A DNA stretch of 64,000 bases, from NCBI GenBank assembly GCA_049840835.1, contig JASGJG010000003.1:620001-684000 (forward strand). Reading direction: 5' to 3'. The translations under genes were made by a program, and so were the position numbers. This stretch comes from JANLTX01 sp049840835 (GTDB lineage Bacteria; Armatimonadota; Armatimonadia; Armatimonadales; Armatimonadaceae). The notes under the pieces were generated by a model. It had not been told where the DNA came from. It searched no databases and was given only the letters and a program-made list of their open reading frames with translations. Shown here in pieces: positions 36,466-45,193 of this stretch (the stretch's first letter is position 1; each line of letters opens with the position of its first letter).

Positions 36466-37271
36466 CCCAAGAGCAGAACGAGCAGTGGCAGAGCGCTATT
36501 AATCCATTGGATTATCTGGATTTCCATGCACTTTCCGAGGCTGGATCGTGCGAGTCTGAGACACGGCTGGCAACATGGGGAGTACCAGCATGGGCCGTTA
36601 AGCTGCGGGCACAACTAATCACCTTAGGCTGGCTAAAAAGTATAAATGAGATGTGGGTGCCCAGCTTTGCTCTGCGTTCCGAGACCGCCTTGATTGGTTT
36701 GCAGATTCGGTATCCCACCCATACTTTGGCAGAGCTTACCTATCCACGCCTTTTTATTCGCTTCATCACCATAGTGCTGCGCCCCTTCGTGGAGTATGCT
36801 CAGCAGGCGGACTGGTACCGCAGGAATGGTTATAAACCGCTGATAAAGCTATATCAGCTATGCGAGCGCTATCGCGCAATAGGTAATGTTGCAGGGTGGC
36901 CGAAGTACCTGGAACCGTTTCCTAAAAGAGTGCTTCGTGAATTTCTGGCGTCCTGTCCTCCCTTACCCTGGGACCGGATCAAATCGGAATCGGAAGAATC
37001 GGCAGCGTCTGAAATTTACTGGGCCTATTACCACTCCCAGGATTTGCTTAAGGCCATCCCCAGCCTTCTTAACCCTAATGCGTCTACGATCAGAGATAAG
37101 TCAGTGACTTCAGCCCCGGCACGCTTCGCACATAATATGGCAACACAATACATGCTGGGCCTTGAGGATAGCACAGAGCGCGAACGGAAACATACAGATA
37201 GGATAGCTGCCGCCTTCCTCGCCGCACTCGAAGCCGAGTGCCCACCACCAGATTGGCTGCCCAGAATATAG
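36462..37271 (+). CDS. Tandem paralog family, member 3
   Basis: 269 residues from ATG 36462, again with an ATGA overlap. The N-terminus MTQEQNEQWQSAINPLDYLD and C-terminus FLAALEAECPPPDWLPRI match the other members. Its centre (VEYAQQADWYRRNGYKPLIK) is close to member 2. Three coupled copies indicate recent duplication with divergence of the middle part. No known motif. Confidence 0.82.
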   Translation: MTQEQNEQWQSAINPLDYLDFHALSEAGSCESETRLATWGVPAWAVKLRAQLITLGWLKSINEMWVPSFALRSETALIGLQIRYPTHTLAELTYPRLFIRFITIVLRPFVEYAQQADWYRRNGYKPLIKLYQLCERYRAIGNVAGWPKYLEPFPKRVLREFLASCPPLPWDRIKSESEESAASEIYWAYYHSQDLLKAIPSLLNPNASTIRDKSVTSAPARFAHNMATQYMLGLEDSTERERKHTDRIAAAFLAALEAECPPPDWLPRI

Positions 37272-37319
37272 CCACAAGCCTAATAGGAAATTCCTCCACC
37301 TGGAGCGAACACAACAGGA

Positions 37320-37955
37320 ATGCTTCTAAAAACAGGCCAAATAAGGCGGCAATGGCTTACTGATGTTCTGCGCTTGTTCCTGGCTTTCGCCTTGCTTCCC
37401 TATGGCATTTCAAAATTGACCAACACCCAGTTTCCTCATGATCTCCGCTTCTTCGAGGATGCTACTGAGCGACTGCATGGACAGTCGCTTCAGCACCTAG
37501 ATGGACTGTCTGTGTTTCTACTTTTTTTTTCGTTTAGTCGGCCCTACCAAATCCTTACCGGACTTATTGAGATTCTAGCGGCCTGCCTGTTGCTATGGCG
37601 TAAAACATGGCCGCTTGGTGCCATCACCTACCTGATGGTAATGACCAATGTACTTCTGGTGGATCTCTGTTACAGCGTATGGCTCAACGGAACTTTAATG
37701 GCTGGCGTGATGATGGCAGGCATTCTTCTACTCGTTGGCTTAGAGCGGTTACGATTCCTTGGAAGCATCCGCGCACTACTCACTGATCCTGCCGAAAAAG
37801 GACAAACAGTAGAAGATGCGACCGTTCTGGGTAACACATCTCCTAAACATCCTTCATGGCGGTACTGGCTTCAGGTGACAATCATAGCTCTTATTGTACT
37901 TTTCGCTGTGATGCTCTCCCTTGAGTTCTTGGCGGACAAGCTAACCAAAATCTAA
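37320..37955 (+). CDS. DoxX-like membrane protein
   Basis: 211 residues with five hydrophobic segments: LRLFLAFALLPYGISKL at about 17-33, the SKL/GxxKL signature of DoxX-family helices, ILTGLIEILAACLLLW, LGAITYLMVMTNVLL, LMAGVMMAGILLLVGL and a C-terminal ALIVLFAVMLSLEF. DoxX-type proteins are inner-membrane proteins of mostly unknown function, some linked to thiol or quinone redox. The gene follows the triplet by 48 bp on the same strand. Confidence 0.78.
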   Translation: MLLKTGQIRRQWLTDVLRLFLAFALLPYGISKLTNTQFPHDLRFFEDATERLHGQSLQHLDGLSVFLLFFSFSRPYQILTGLIEILAACLLLWRKTWPLGAITYLMVMTNVLLVDLCYSVWLNGTLMAGVMMAGILLLVGLERLRFLGSIRALLTDPAEKGQTVEDATVLGNTSPKHPSWRYWLQVTIIALIVLFAVMLSLEFLADKLTKI

Positions 37956-38034
37956 CGGTGATCTTTTAAGGCGCCCCTCTGCCATCAGTAGCGAACTTTA
38001 CTCTCATCCGGATTGGCTACCTGGAGTGTAGCCA

Positions 38035-38982
38035 CTAGCTTATTGGATTTGGTTGGGCGAGTCGTATTAGTTCCGGTGCGGCAAGGCGCAGTCCCTGGTA
38101 GGCGGGTACTTCGTTGAACCGACGATGCTCCTCCCAGTCGTCGCGGGCCTGCCGTATCTCCTCGGGGGTGCGTGCCACGAAGTTCCACCACATCAAGATG
38201 GTTTCGGGAAAGGGTGGGCCGCCAAGGAGTAGCACCCGCGCTCCCTCTCGGCTTGCCAGGGTTACCTCGGCGCGCTGGGTGCCAAGATAGTACAGAGTGT
38301 CTGATTCCAGTGGCTGTCCTTCTAGCGTGCAGTCGCCTGTAAGAATCAGAATGCCGTGCTCATGCTGAGGCTGCAGGGGAACGGTGGCGCAGTGGTCAGG
38401 GTGTATTTGCAGGTCCGCTGCCACGAGGTCTGAGAAGTGGTGGGCGGGTGACGTAATCCCTCCAAGCATGCCAGAGAACACCTGCGCAATCGCCCCAGGA
38501 ACCTCCAGCGCGGGGACTTCTAAAACATGCTGAAACGACGGTGCTCCGTGCCGATGCGATTCGGGCAGCGCGGTCCAGAGCTGTACTCCGTTGAGCCGAC
38601 CGGTATTCTGGTTGGGGGTTCGCTCGGCGTGTGCAATGGCGTGGCCCGCCGTCATCACGTTCACGCCGCCCGGACGCAGGAGCGCTTCCTGGGCCAAGCT
38701 GTCATCGTGCAAGATCTCCCCATCTAGCAGCCAGCTTACTGTCTGCAACCCGATATGTGGGTGGGGTGCGACATCCATGGGGGCGGCTTCTCTATCGAAC
38801 GTAAGCGGCCCGAAGCGGTCGAGGAAGCACCAGGGACCGATCAGGCGCCGCCCCCGCACGGGAAGCGCACGGAGAATCGGAAGCTCGCCGAGCTTCTGGG
38901 AACGCGCGGGGTAAGACTCGAACTGTGGGTGGGCCGCTCCCAGCGCGATACAGGGCTCCGCAGCAACGGTTGGTTTGGACAT
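38035..38982 (-). CDS. Pirin-family bicupin protein
   Basis: 315 residues. The N-terminal cupin has APHPHIGLQTVSWLLDGEI with metal-ligand histidines, then GGVNVMTAGHAIAHAERTP (EERTP-like pirin motif). The C-terminal cupin has HEHGILILTGDCTLEG and GGPPFPETILMWWNFVART, the pirin hallmark end. Bacterial pirins bind iron and some have quercetinase activity. The gene is transcribed towards the DoxX-like gene, with about 80 bp between the two ends. Confidence 0.92.
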   Translation of the reverse strand: MSKPTVAAEPCIALGAAHPQFESYPARSQKLGELPILRALPVRGRRLIGPWCFLDRFGPLTFDREAAPMDVAPHPHIGLQTVSWLLDGEILHDDSLAQEALLRPGGVNVMTAGHAIAHAERTPNQNTGRLNGVQLWTALPESHRHGAPSFQHVLEVPALEVPGAIAQVFSGMLGGITSPAHHFSDLVAADLQIHPDHCATVPLQPQHEHGILILTGDCTLEGQPLESDTLYYLGTQRAEVTLASREGARVLLLGGPPFPETILMWWNFVARTPEEIRQARDDWEEHRRFNEVPAYQGLRLAAPELIRLAQPNPIS

Positions 38983-39071
38983 GACGGACTCGCTTCCTTA
39001 TTATGAGTATAGCGAATAGAGGCTATCCCTTGCTCTGGGTAGTATGGTAACCCTCGTTGTGAATCCGTTCC

Positions 39072-39231
39072 CCTGATAGGCCTAGCACGAAAATCGTGCG
39101 GCTCGAGGGCGAAGCGCCAACGCTCCTCCGGAGCGGAGAATCCGGAAAACTCATATAAATGGGTTTTGCCTCCGAAGGAGGCTTAGCCGAAGGCTCTTGA
39201 GCCGCACGATTTTCGTGCTAGGCCTATCAGG
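39072..39231. repeat. 160-bp palindromic element with perfect 33-bp terminal inverted repeats
   Basis: The left arm 39072-39104 (CCTGATAGGCCTAGCACG...) is the exact reverse complement of 39199-39231. Each arm contains its own small hairpin (GCACGA-AAA-TCGTGC). The 94-bp centre has no reading frame but contains short complementary tracts (GCCTCCGAAGGAGGC). It resembles a MITE or complex REP element. It sits in the shared intergenic region between the pirin and luciferase-like genes. Confidence 0.75.
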
Positions 39232-39291
39232 TCAAACACGCTCACAATTGGAACTAATTATAGTGGCGGCTGTATTAGCGATGAAAAGAAA

Positions 39292-40398
39292 ATGAGCACA
39301 ACACTGGAACTCGGACTGGATACTTTTGGAGACGTTACTCAGGGAGCCGACGGGCAACCGCTCTCGCACGCACAGGTAATCCGGAATGTCATCGCGGAGG
39401 GGATACTCGCAGACGAAGTGGGGATCGATTTCTTCGGCGTCGGTGAGCACCATCGGGAAGACTTTGCTATCTCATCTCCAGAGACAGTGCTGGCTGCCAT
39501 TGCCGGGCAGACCACTCACATCCGCCTGGGTTCCGCCGTGACGGTGCTAAGCTCGGATGACCCTCTACGGGTCTTCCAACGTTTCTCTACTCTCGATGCA
39601 ATATCTAACGGAAGAGCGGAAGTCATACTGGGCCGTGGTTCTTTTACCGAGTCCTTCCCTCTCTTCGGATACGAGCTTGACCAGTACAGCACGCTTTTCG
39701 AGGAGAAGCTGAACCTGTTTGTGGCTGCTCTGGAGCAGGATCGCACAGGCGAGCCACTGAGCTGGAGTGGCACCACACGTCGCCCGGTCACGAAGCAGCG
39801 CGTCTATCCCAGTACCGAGCACGGACATCTCAGCACCTGGATCGGTGTTGGCGGTAGTCCGGAGTCGGTGGTGCGTGCGGCGCACTACGGGCTGCCCCTA
39901 GTGCTCGCTATCATCGGGGGCGATCCTGGTCGCTTCGCTCCCTATGTGGAGCTGTACCATCGTGCGCTGGAGCAGAACGGAATGGAGCCTCTACCTGTGG
40001 CGGTGCACTCACCGGGGCATGTGGCGGAAACAGACGAGCAGGCGCGCGAGGAGCTCTGGGAGCCGTATCGCGAGATGATCAACCGCATCGGTAAGGAGCG
40101 TGGGTGGCCGCCTACCACCCGAGCCCAGTTCGAGCGCGAGATCGAAGGTGGCTCGCTTTACGTCGGCTCACCCGAGACTGTGGCCCGCAAGATAGCCACC
40201 ACGGCGAAGGCTCTGGGCATATCCCGCTTCGATATGAAGTACAGCGCCGGGCCACTCGCCCACCCGCTTGGCTGCTGCGCAGTATCGAGCTCTATGGAAA
40301 GCAGGTCATTCCGCGAGTCCGTGAGCTACTCGCCACCTGACAGCAGGACGCTAATCGAACGCCCCGGAGAGAAAGCTCTCCGGGGCGTTCCTATTTAG
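39292..40398 (+). CDS. Luciferase-like flavin monooxygenase (LLM class), C-terminus frameshifted
   Basis: The protein starts MSTTLELGLDTFGDV and carries LLM-family landmarks: EVGIDFFGVGEHH near residue 45, LAAIAGQTTHIRLGSAVTVLSSDDPLRV, WIGVGGSPESVVRAAHYGLPL and LYVGSPETVARKIA. It should use FMNH2 and oxygen on an unknown substrate. After FDMKYSAG (about 40250) the frame is wrong; the family's ending LLRSIELYGKQVIPRVRELL is read in another frame and stops at 40340, just before the terminator. The stop at 40398 is therefore an artefact of a one-base shift. Confidence 0.85.
   Translation: MSTTLELGLDTFGDVTQGADGQPLSHAQVIRNVIAEGILADEVGIDFFGVGEHHREDFAISSPETVLAAIAGQTTHIRLGSAVTVLSSDDPLRVFQRFSTLDAISNGRAEVILGRGSFTESFPLFGYELDQYSTLFEEKLNLFVAALEQDRTGEPLSWSGTTRRPVTKQRVYPSTEHGHLSTWIGVGGSPESVVRAAHYGLPLVLAIIGGDPGRFAPYVELYHRALEQNGMEPLPVAVHSPGHVAETDEQAREELWEPYREMINRIGKERGWPPTTRAQFEREIEGGSLYVGSPETVARKIATTAKALGISRFDMKYSAGPLAHPLGCCAVSSSMESRSFRESVSYSPPDSRTLIERPGEKALRGVPI
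40357..40390 (+). terminator. GC-rich hairpin terminator
   Basis: GAACGCCCCGGAGAG and its exact complement (15-bp stem) surround AAAG, followed by CTATTTAG. Two other hairpins in the window share the CCGGAGAG/CTCTCC core (51915-51942, 53056-53083). Confidence 0.85.
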
Positions 40399-40464
40399 AA
40401 GCAGATTCACTCTCCTGCTTGCGGGCCGCGCGTCGCCTCTGCTCTGCAAGGGGGACGTACCTCT

Positions 40465-40836
40465 TCAGCGCTTCTTTGAGAGCCGGGAGAGGTGACCAGA
40501 GAAGTACTTCAGGTAGTCGTAGTCACCCCATATGCCTTGCCCATAGAAAGTAGACAGGTGGGCGTGCGGATGGAGCCGCTCCAGCAACGCCACAGGGAAT
40601 CCCGCCACGGGAGTGCCTTCCGGGGCAGCTTTCTTTGGTGCGTGGGTTAGCTGTTCCGTAGGGATGATAGCGGCGAGCTCGTCGTGCTGGAGAAGCAAAT
40701 AGCCGTCTTCCGTCGTTACCAAGACCATGCCGTCTGACGGGCGTGGTATAGCCGAAGAGCAGCGGATCTCCGTCTCGCGGCCACTGCAAAAGAAAAACGT
40801 GTGGTTCCCCATCCTCTTTGGGGGATCAATAGTCAT
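40465..40836 (-). CDS. Hypothetical protein
   Basis: 123 residues, soluble, convergent with the monooxygenase gene. Features: VLVTTEDGYLLLQHDELAAI near residue 38, HPHAHLSTFYGQGIWGDYD near residue 90. No export signal, no recognised motif. It has about 100 bp to the divergent membrane-protein gene at 40942. Confidence 0.55.
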   Translation of the reverse strand: MTIDPPKRMGNHTFFFCSGRETEIRCSSAIPRPSDGMVLVTTEDGYLLLQHDELAAIIPTEQLTHAPKKAAPEGTPVAGFPVALLERLHPHAHLSTFYGQGIWGDYDYLKYFSGHLSRLSKKR

Positions 40837-40941
40837 GGTGATGTACTCCGGGGCAGTATCGCGCAGCGAGCCTTGCTATCTAAAACCCTACTGTCGAATT
40901 CGCCGATTGTTCCTCGATATAATTCTAAGGGAGAGACCGGC

Positions 40942-41205
40942 ATGACAGACCCCTTCAAAAAGCTCGCTCCTCGATGGAAGTTCGTTCTCTTTCTAGCGGC
41001 CATAATTGTGGTTGCCGAGGCACGTTTCTATTACGACATGCATTGCGTCCGCTATTTCGTCTCCGCGCCGCTCTGGGTGTACTACGCAACTTCCCCTATT
41101 TTCGTCGGCGCTCTCTGTCTGTGCGGCAGTATCGTTTGGTTTTGCCTTGGTATTTTAGCGCGATGCTGGGTCTGGCTACTTCAGAGGGCAAAGAGGACGG
41201 TATAG
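40942..41205 (+). CDS. Small two-helix membrane protein
   Basis: 87 residues from ATG 40942, which has AAGGGAGAG upstream; earlier in-frame starts lack it. Two transmembrane segments: WKFVLFLAAIIVVAEARF (about 12-29) and SPIFVGALCLCGSIVWFCLGIL (about 51-72). Unknown function. Confidence 0.65.
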   Translation: MTDPFKKLAPRWKFVLFLAAIIVVAEARFYYDMHCVRYFVSAPLWVYYATSPIFVGALCLCGSIVWFCLGILARCWVWLLQRAKRTV

Positions 41206-41229
41206 AACGTTTCGCTCACAGGCTAATGC

Positions 41230-42234
41230 CTACTCGTTAATCTGGGATTCCTTGCTCGATCCTGATGTCACCAGTTCTTCCTCCTCGGAAAGCACATAGT
41301 ACTTGCCATAGTAGCCTGGCATCGGCATGCAGTTGAGTACGGTTCCCACCACCTGTGCCCGACAGCGTTTCAGCAGGTCCGCCGTTCGTTGAACGTGAGC
41401 TCTCTTCGTCTCTCCTGCCCAAATGACCAGCAGAACGCCATCAGTGGCGTGGGCTAAGGCGCAGGTGTCGGCGACGGCCAGGACCGGAGCCGTATCGATT
41501 ACCACGATGTCGCTCTGCGCCTTCAACTTCTCCAGCAGTTGTTCCATCTCTGGGGAACCGATCAGCTCGGTGGGTATGGTGGAGGGCGTTCCCGATGTGA
41601 TGAGGGAGACGCCCTCCACACCAGATGGGCGCAATACCTGGTCGAGTGAGTGCGTTCCCAGGAGAAGGTCCGTGAGTCCGGGCCGGGCCTCCACCTGCAA
41701 GAGTTTGTGCTGCCTGGGCCGGCGCAGATCGGCGTCTATCAGAATAACCCGTTTCTTGTCTTTCGCGAGGGCCATGGCAAGGTTTGCGGCGGCGGTGGAC
41801 TTGCCTTCGGCTGGAACGGACGACGTGATTACGAGTGTCTTCAGCGGCACCTCTTTGCAGAAGCGCAGATGGGTACGCAACGATCGGTAGGATTCCATCA
41901 ACGGGGAGAAATGGCTCATGTCGCCGAGCAAGCGTAGCGGCTCTTCCGAAATCATCGGTATAAAGCCCAGTACCGGTACGCCCAGCAAGGACTCAGCCTC
42001 TTCAAAACTGGAGAATGTCTCGGGGTCGTTTTCTGTCATCGTCACCACCTCTTTCGTCAATGCCGTGGGAGCGGGTATATCCACGGAAGCCTTCTTACCT
42101 GGCCTCGCCCCCTCGTCTCCCAGCTGCGCCCGCAGGCGAAGTAATGCCTCATGCACCTGATACTTCACCGTTCCTACGGGGATATCCAGCATCTTTGCCG
42201 CTTCTGCGCAGGTGAACCCATCCGCCTTTACCAA
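41230..42234 (-). CDS. Sigma-70 region 4 running in frame into a bacterial tyrosine kinase (CpsD-like)
   Basis: Residues 1-42 are sigma region 4 (CAEAAKMLDIPVGTVKYQVHEAL), the missing end of the ECF sigma factor at 42257-42648. Without a stop the frame continues through a linker into a BY-kinase: GVPVLGFIP, Walker A VPAEGKSTAAANLAMALA, Walker A' VILIDADLRRP, Walker B DIVVIDTAP, and a Tyr-rich tail GYYGKYYVL for autophosphorylation. ATG 42039 (MTENDPETF), with AAGAGGTGGTG just upstream, is the likely real start of the kinase (269 residues). Such kinases control exopolysaccharide export. Whether the fusion is real or due to indels is open. Confidence 0.82.
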   Translation of the reverse strand: MVKADGFTCAEAAKMLDIPVGTVKYQVHEALLRLRAQLGDEGARPGKKASVDIPAPTALTKEVVTMTENDPETFSSFEEAESLLGVPVLGFIPMISEEPLRLLGDMSHFSPLMESYRSLRTHLRFCKEVPLKTLVITSSVPAEGKSTAAANLAMALAKDKKRVILIDADLRRPRQHKLLQVEARPGLTDLLLGTHSLDQVLRPSGVEGVSLITSGTPSTIPTELIGSPEMEQLLEKLKAQSDIVVIDTAPVLAVADTCALAHATDGVLLVIWAGETKRAHVQRTADLLKRCRAQVVGTVLNCMPMPGYYGKYYVLSEEEELVTSGSSKESQINE

Positions 42235-42256
42235 AAGGAAAGCGGCGCGCTGGGCA

Positions 42257-42648
42257 TCAGACAGTGTCGCTGAGAGCGTTGCGAAGCTCCAGCCGGGTAT
42301 GGGCCTGGTGCGCCATATCTAGCGCTCCTGTCAGTGTTGCCTCCTCCTCTACATCGTCCCAGCCAACCGTCTCCTGTCGTGAATCACTGCGGATCTGCCC
42401 CCAGCGATAGAGAGCGATTCGGTACAGGTACGTGGTCAGCGACGACCTGCCTTCAAAGCGATGCAAGTTGCGGTAAGCGGCCACAAAGACATCTTGCTTC
42501 AGGTCTTCCGCGTCCGTTATCTTCCCGCAAAGGCGGAGTCCGAAGAGGTAGAGGCGCGGCCCATACGTTGCGTACAACTCATCGAACGCGCCCGCTCGCC
42601 TCGCCGGAACCGCTCCAATTGTTGTTTCTCCTCTTCCTCCTGGCTCAT
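42257..42648 (-). CDS. ECF-type sigma factor, front part, split by two frameshifts
   Basis: Starts at ATG 42648 (MSQEEEEKQQLERFRRGE, preceded by AAAGCCTTTCC without a strong site). Near 42600 it changes frame to AGAFDELYATYGPRLYLF and sigma region 2 (GKITDAEDLKQDVFVAAYRN, FEGRSSLTTYLYRIAL). Near 42250 it changes again from NALSDTV-stop to SDAQRAAFLLVKADGF and region 4. Restored, it is a normal ECF factor of about 170 residues. It is divergent from the exported protein at 42759, a candidate target. Confidence 0.72.
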
Positions 42649-42758
42649 GGAAAGGCTTTCACCAATACAGTGTGCCATAGCCTTCGAATGGTTGGGTTCG
42701 CTAGAAATATATTTCCGCGCTACCAGGGTTCAAAGAAAAGAGAGGTGAATAGAGAGCC

Positions 42759-43325
42759 ATGAAAGTCCGAATTGCCTGTCTCTGTCTCGCGCTGTGTGGT
42801 GCGCTAACTGCCGGTAACTCGGCGTTTTCCAGGGGGCCAGAGAAGAATGCGGCGTCCTTCTCGTTTTCCAGCGTCCCCTACTTTCACCGCTTCTCCCAAA
42901 ACGACCAGCACGAGTACACGCCCGCCAAGCAGGAGAATCTGAAAGTCTGGAAAGACATGGTGACAATCAACCGCTATCCCAAAGTGAAAGACGGAGAAGC
43001 GCTCGCTGCTACGGCTAACTCAGTACTGGAGAACTATAAAGCCGCCAAAGGTCTGGTTCTTCGCACGAGCTCGGTTCCAAGAACCAAAGACAAACCTGCG
43101 GAGCATCTGATTGCCGTGGTCTTTGGCCGACCGGAGTTTGTAGAGGCTGCCTTCGCCCGGTTCCGAATGCAGGGTGGCATGGGGATGTCCGTGGTCTATT
43201 CCCACCGTATCTATGGCAAGAAGGCGGGCGACCAGATGAGCGCGTGGCTCAAAAAGAATGGTCCGGCAACAGAGAAAACCCTGATGAAGTGGGAGCAGCT
43301 GCCAAAGCTACCTACCTCGAAGTAA
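42759..43325 (+). CDS. Exported hypothetical protein
   Basis: 188 residues with a signal peptide (MKVRIACLCLALCGALTAGNSAFS). The mature part contains FHRFSQNDQHEYTPAKQ, a segment LIAVVFGRPEFVEAAFARF and VVYSHRIYGKKAGDQM. It lies head to head with the ECF sigma gene, with 110 bp between starts, which suggests it belongs to that regulon. I do not recognise the family. Confidence 0.7.
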   Translation: MKVRIACLCLALCGALTAGNSAFSRGPEKNAASFSFSSVPYFHRFSQNDQHEYTPAKQENLKVWKDMVTINRYPKVKDGEALAATANSVLENYKAAKGLVLRTSSVPRTKDKPAEHLIAVVFGRPEFVEAAFARFRMQGGMGMSVVYSHRIYGKKAGDQMSAWLKKNGPATEKTLMKWEQLPKLPTSK

Positions 43326-43327
43326 TC

Positions 43328-43903
43328 CTACTTTGTTACCCGGTAGTGAAACCCCACACTGCCAGCGGCGAACGGCACCGTTTCTAGAAGCTGCAGCTCG
43401 GTTCGGCTCAGACCCGCCGGGAACATAGGCGTGCCTGCGCCAAGGAGAACCGGGCTGAGGGTCATAACAATCTCATCTACCAGTCCGGCTTCCAGGCAGG
43501 AGTGAGTCAGGCCTGGGCTGCCAAAGATCATGAGGTCTTTGCCTTCGCCCTGCTTCAGCGCTGTCAGTTCACTGGTCAGATTGCTGCCGGAGATAAGGCG
43601 GGGCGCTTGGGCTGCCCAGCTCGGTTTTGGAGCGGGAGAAGACAATCTTTTCCGCATTGGCGTACCAGCGGGCGTGCCGCAGAGAATGCCCGGTCTCGGT
43701 CTGATCATTGAGCACCGATGGCCAGTAGGACTCCATTATGGCGAAGGTTTTGGGACCATAGAGCGCGATGCCTACCTGCGAGATAAAGCGATCTGTGAAC
43801 TCGAAGACAGGCTCCTCGATCTTGATCCAATCCATCTCCGCATTCGGGTCTCTTCTCCATAGCCATCCAGCGATAGGTGCATCAGGGATACAACTTTTCT
43901 CAT
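43328..43903 (-). CDS. RibD C-terminal domain protein, split by two frameshifts
   Basis: ATG 43903 starts MRKVVSLMHLSLDG, the family N-terminus. About 43870 the frame changes to DPNAEMDWIKIEEPVF, then ALYGPKTFAIMESYWP and KIVFSRSKTELG. About 43620 it changes again to AAQAPRLISGSNLTSEL, LMIFGSPGLTHSCLEAGLVDE and VGFHYRVTK at the end. The restored length is about 190 residues, normal for the dihydrofolate-reductase-like stand-alone family. A distant relative is at 4805-5389. Confidence 0.75.
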
Positions 43904-43986
43904 ATGGCAATGCACTGGCGCTCTGCCGGTCAATACGGAAAGGGGAATTCAGGAAAGGATTCTGTTGCAGTACTATAGGCGGTTAA

Positions 43987-44574
43987 TGCGGCGGCTCTAT
44001 TCCTGCCCTTCTAATAGGGTGCCGATTCTTGCTTGGCCCGATATTGTTTCTGGATGCGTGGGATGGTCATACCTGGGTCTGGTTTGGCCTCGGGCTGATT
44101 GCGGCTCTACTTTCCGATATTTTCGATGGAGTCGACATTCGCGCGGCGTCTCGGTGTTCGGCAACACCAAAACTACGCGAAGTCGATAGCTGGGTAGATG
44201 GTTGGTTCTGCCTCTTGATAGCAGCCAGTGCCTGGGTAGCCCATCGGGAAACTATCGTCGCTTTCGCACCGCTGATTATCGCCTGGCTTGCCACGGATTT
44301 GCTGGCACTTACCTTCGATTGGCTCAAGTACTGCTGCTTTGCCTCGTACCATGCTTACAGCTCTAAACTGGCGGGCCTGCTTTTGTTTCTGGGCCGGTCT
44401 TTGCCCTATTTGTTACAGGGGCGAGTTCTCTTCTTGCTGGGGTTAGCACTCGTTGTGTCGATTATCAGCCATCTGGAACTGATGGTTATTACCGCGTATC
44501 CTGCCCGAATGGACACCGGATGTTTTGAGTTTCTGGCATGCAGTGCGATTGCAAAAAACAAAGTAGCGCTATAA
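43987..44574 (+). CDS. CDP-alcohol phosphatidyltransferase-like membrane protein
   Basis: The start is probably ATG 43987 (MRRLYSCPSNRVPI), with a frame change near 44030 into LGPILFLDAWDG; the main frame alone could start at TTG 44029. The sequence SDIFDGVDIR...TPKLREVDSWVDGWF gives the DG...D-x3-D active-site aspartates of CDP-alcohol phosphotransferases, with about two extra residues between them. Six hydrophobic segments follow (LIIAWLATDLLALTFDWL, LLLFLGRSLPYLL, LFLLGLALVVSII). It would transfer a phosphoalcohol from a CDP-linked donor; the substrate is unknown. Confidence 0.72.
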   Translation, partial: CGGSIPALLIGCRFLLGPILFLDAWDGHTWVWFGLGLIAALLSDIFDGVDIRAASRCSATPKLREVDSWVDGWFCLLIAASAWVAHRETIVAFAPLIIAWLATDLLALTFDWLKYCCFASYHAYSSKLAGLLLFLGRSLPYLLQGRVLFLLGLALVVSIISHLELMVITAYPARMDTGCFEFLACSAIAKNKVAL

Positions 44575-44612
44575 TTGACCGATTTTCACGGGAAGCCAGG
44601 AAGAACAAGAGA

Positions 44613-45126
44613 GTGGATATTTCCTATCGGGAAGCTAGAGTCGAAGATGCAGCTGGAATTGCCATCGTCGAAGTCGCTTCACAGCAATTTGGATACCGTG
44701 ACTTTCTGCCTGCCGCACATCTGGACGGTATGTCTACTGATGACCAACAACAACGCTGGCAGGGTGCATTGGAAACGGATGTTTCTGATCGAACTGCCGT
44801 TGCAGTGGATACGGAGAAGGAAAAGGTCATCGGTTTCGTAAGAGCGGGTAAGACCAGGGAGTCTGGAGTTGGAGGCATAACCTACCTTTTTTGTGCTACC
44901 TGAGTATTGGGGTAAGGGAGTAGGCCAGGCATTGATGAGTAAGGCAACCGAAATCATGCGAGATTTCGATCTTGCCTCAGCGTTATTATATGTGTATCAG
45001 GACAATACGCGCGGTAGGGGCTTCTATGAGCATCTCGGCTGGAAACCGGATGGGCGCATTTATGATCAAAATTTCCATGGTGGAACATTTAGATTATTGT
45101 GTTATGTAAAAACCCTGGAATCATAG
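44613..45126 (+). CDS. GNAT N-acetyltransferase, split by a frameshift
   Basis: From GTG 44613 (VDISYREARVEDAAGIAIV) the frame carries the GNAT N-terminal half up to VIGFVRAGKT and GGITYLF. Near 44890 it shifts; LPEYWGKGVGQALMSKA (acetyl-CoA binding loop) and LYVYQDNTRGRGFYEHLGW follow in the other frame to the stop at 45126. Restored, it is a normal GNAT of about 170 residues with unknown acceptor. A strong terminator follows. Confidence 0.78.
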
Positions 45127-45135
45127 CCTCAGGAG

Positions 45136-45171
45136 GGATTATCCAGATAGGCGCCGCTATCTGGATAATCC
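45136..45171. terminator. Hairpin terminator after the GNAT gene
   Basis: GGATTATCCAGATAG (45136-45150) and its exact complement (45157-45171) form a 15-bp stem with a 6-base loop. It serves convergent genes on both sides. Confidence 0.85.
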
Positions 45172-45193
45172 TCACCCGTTCCTAAAATCCTTG

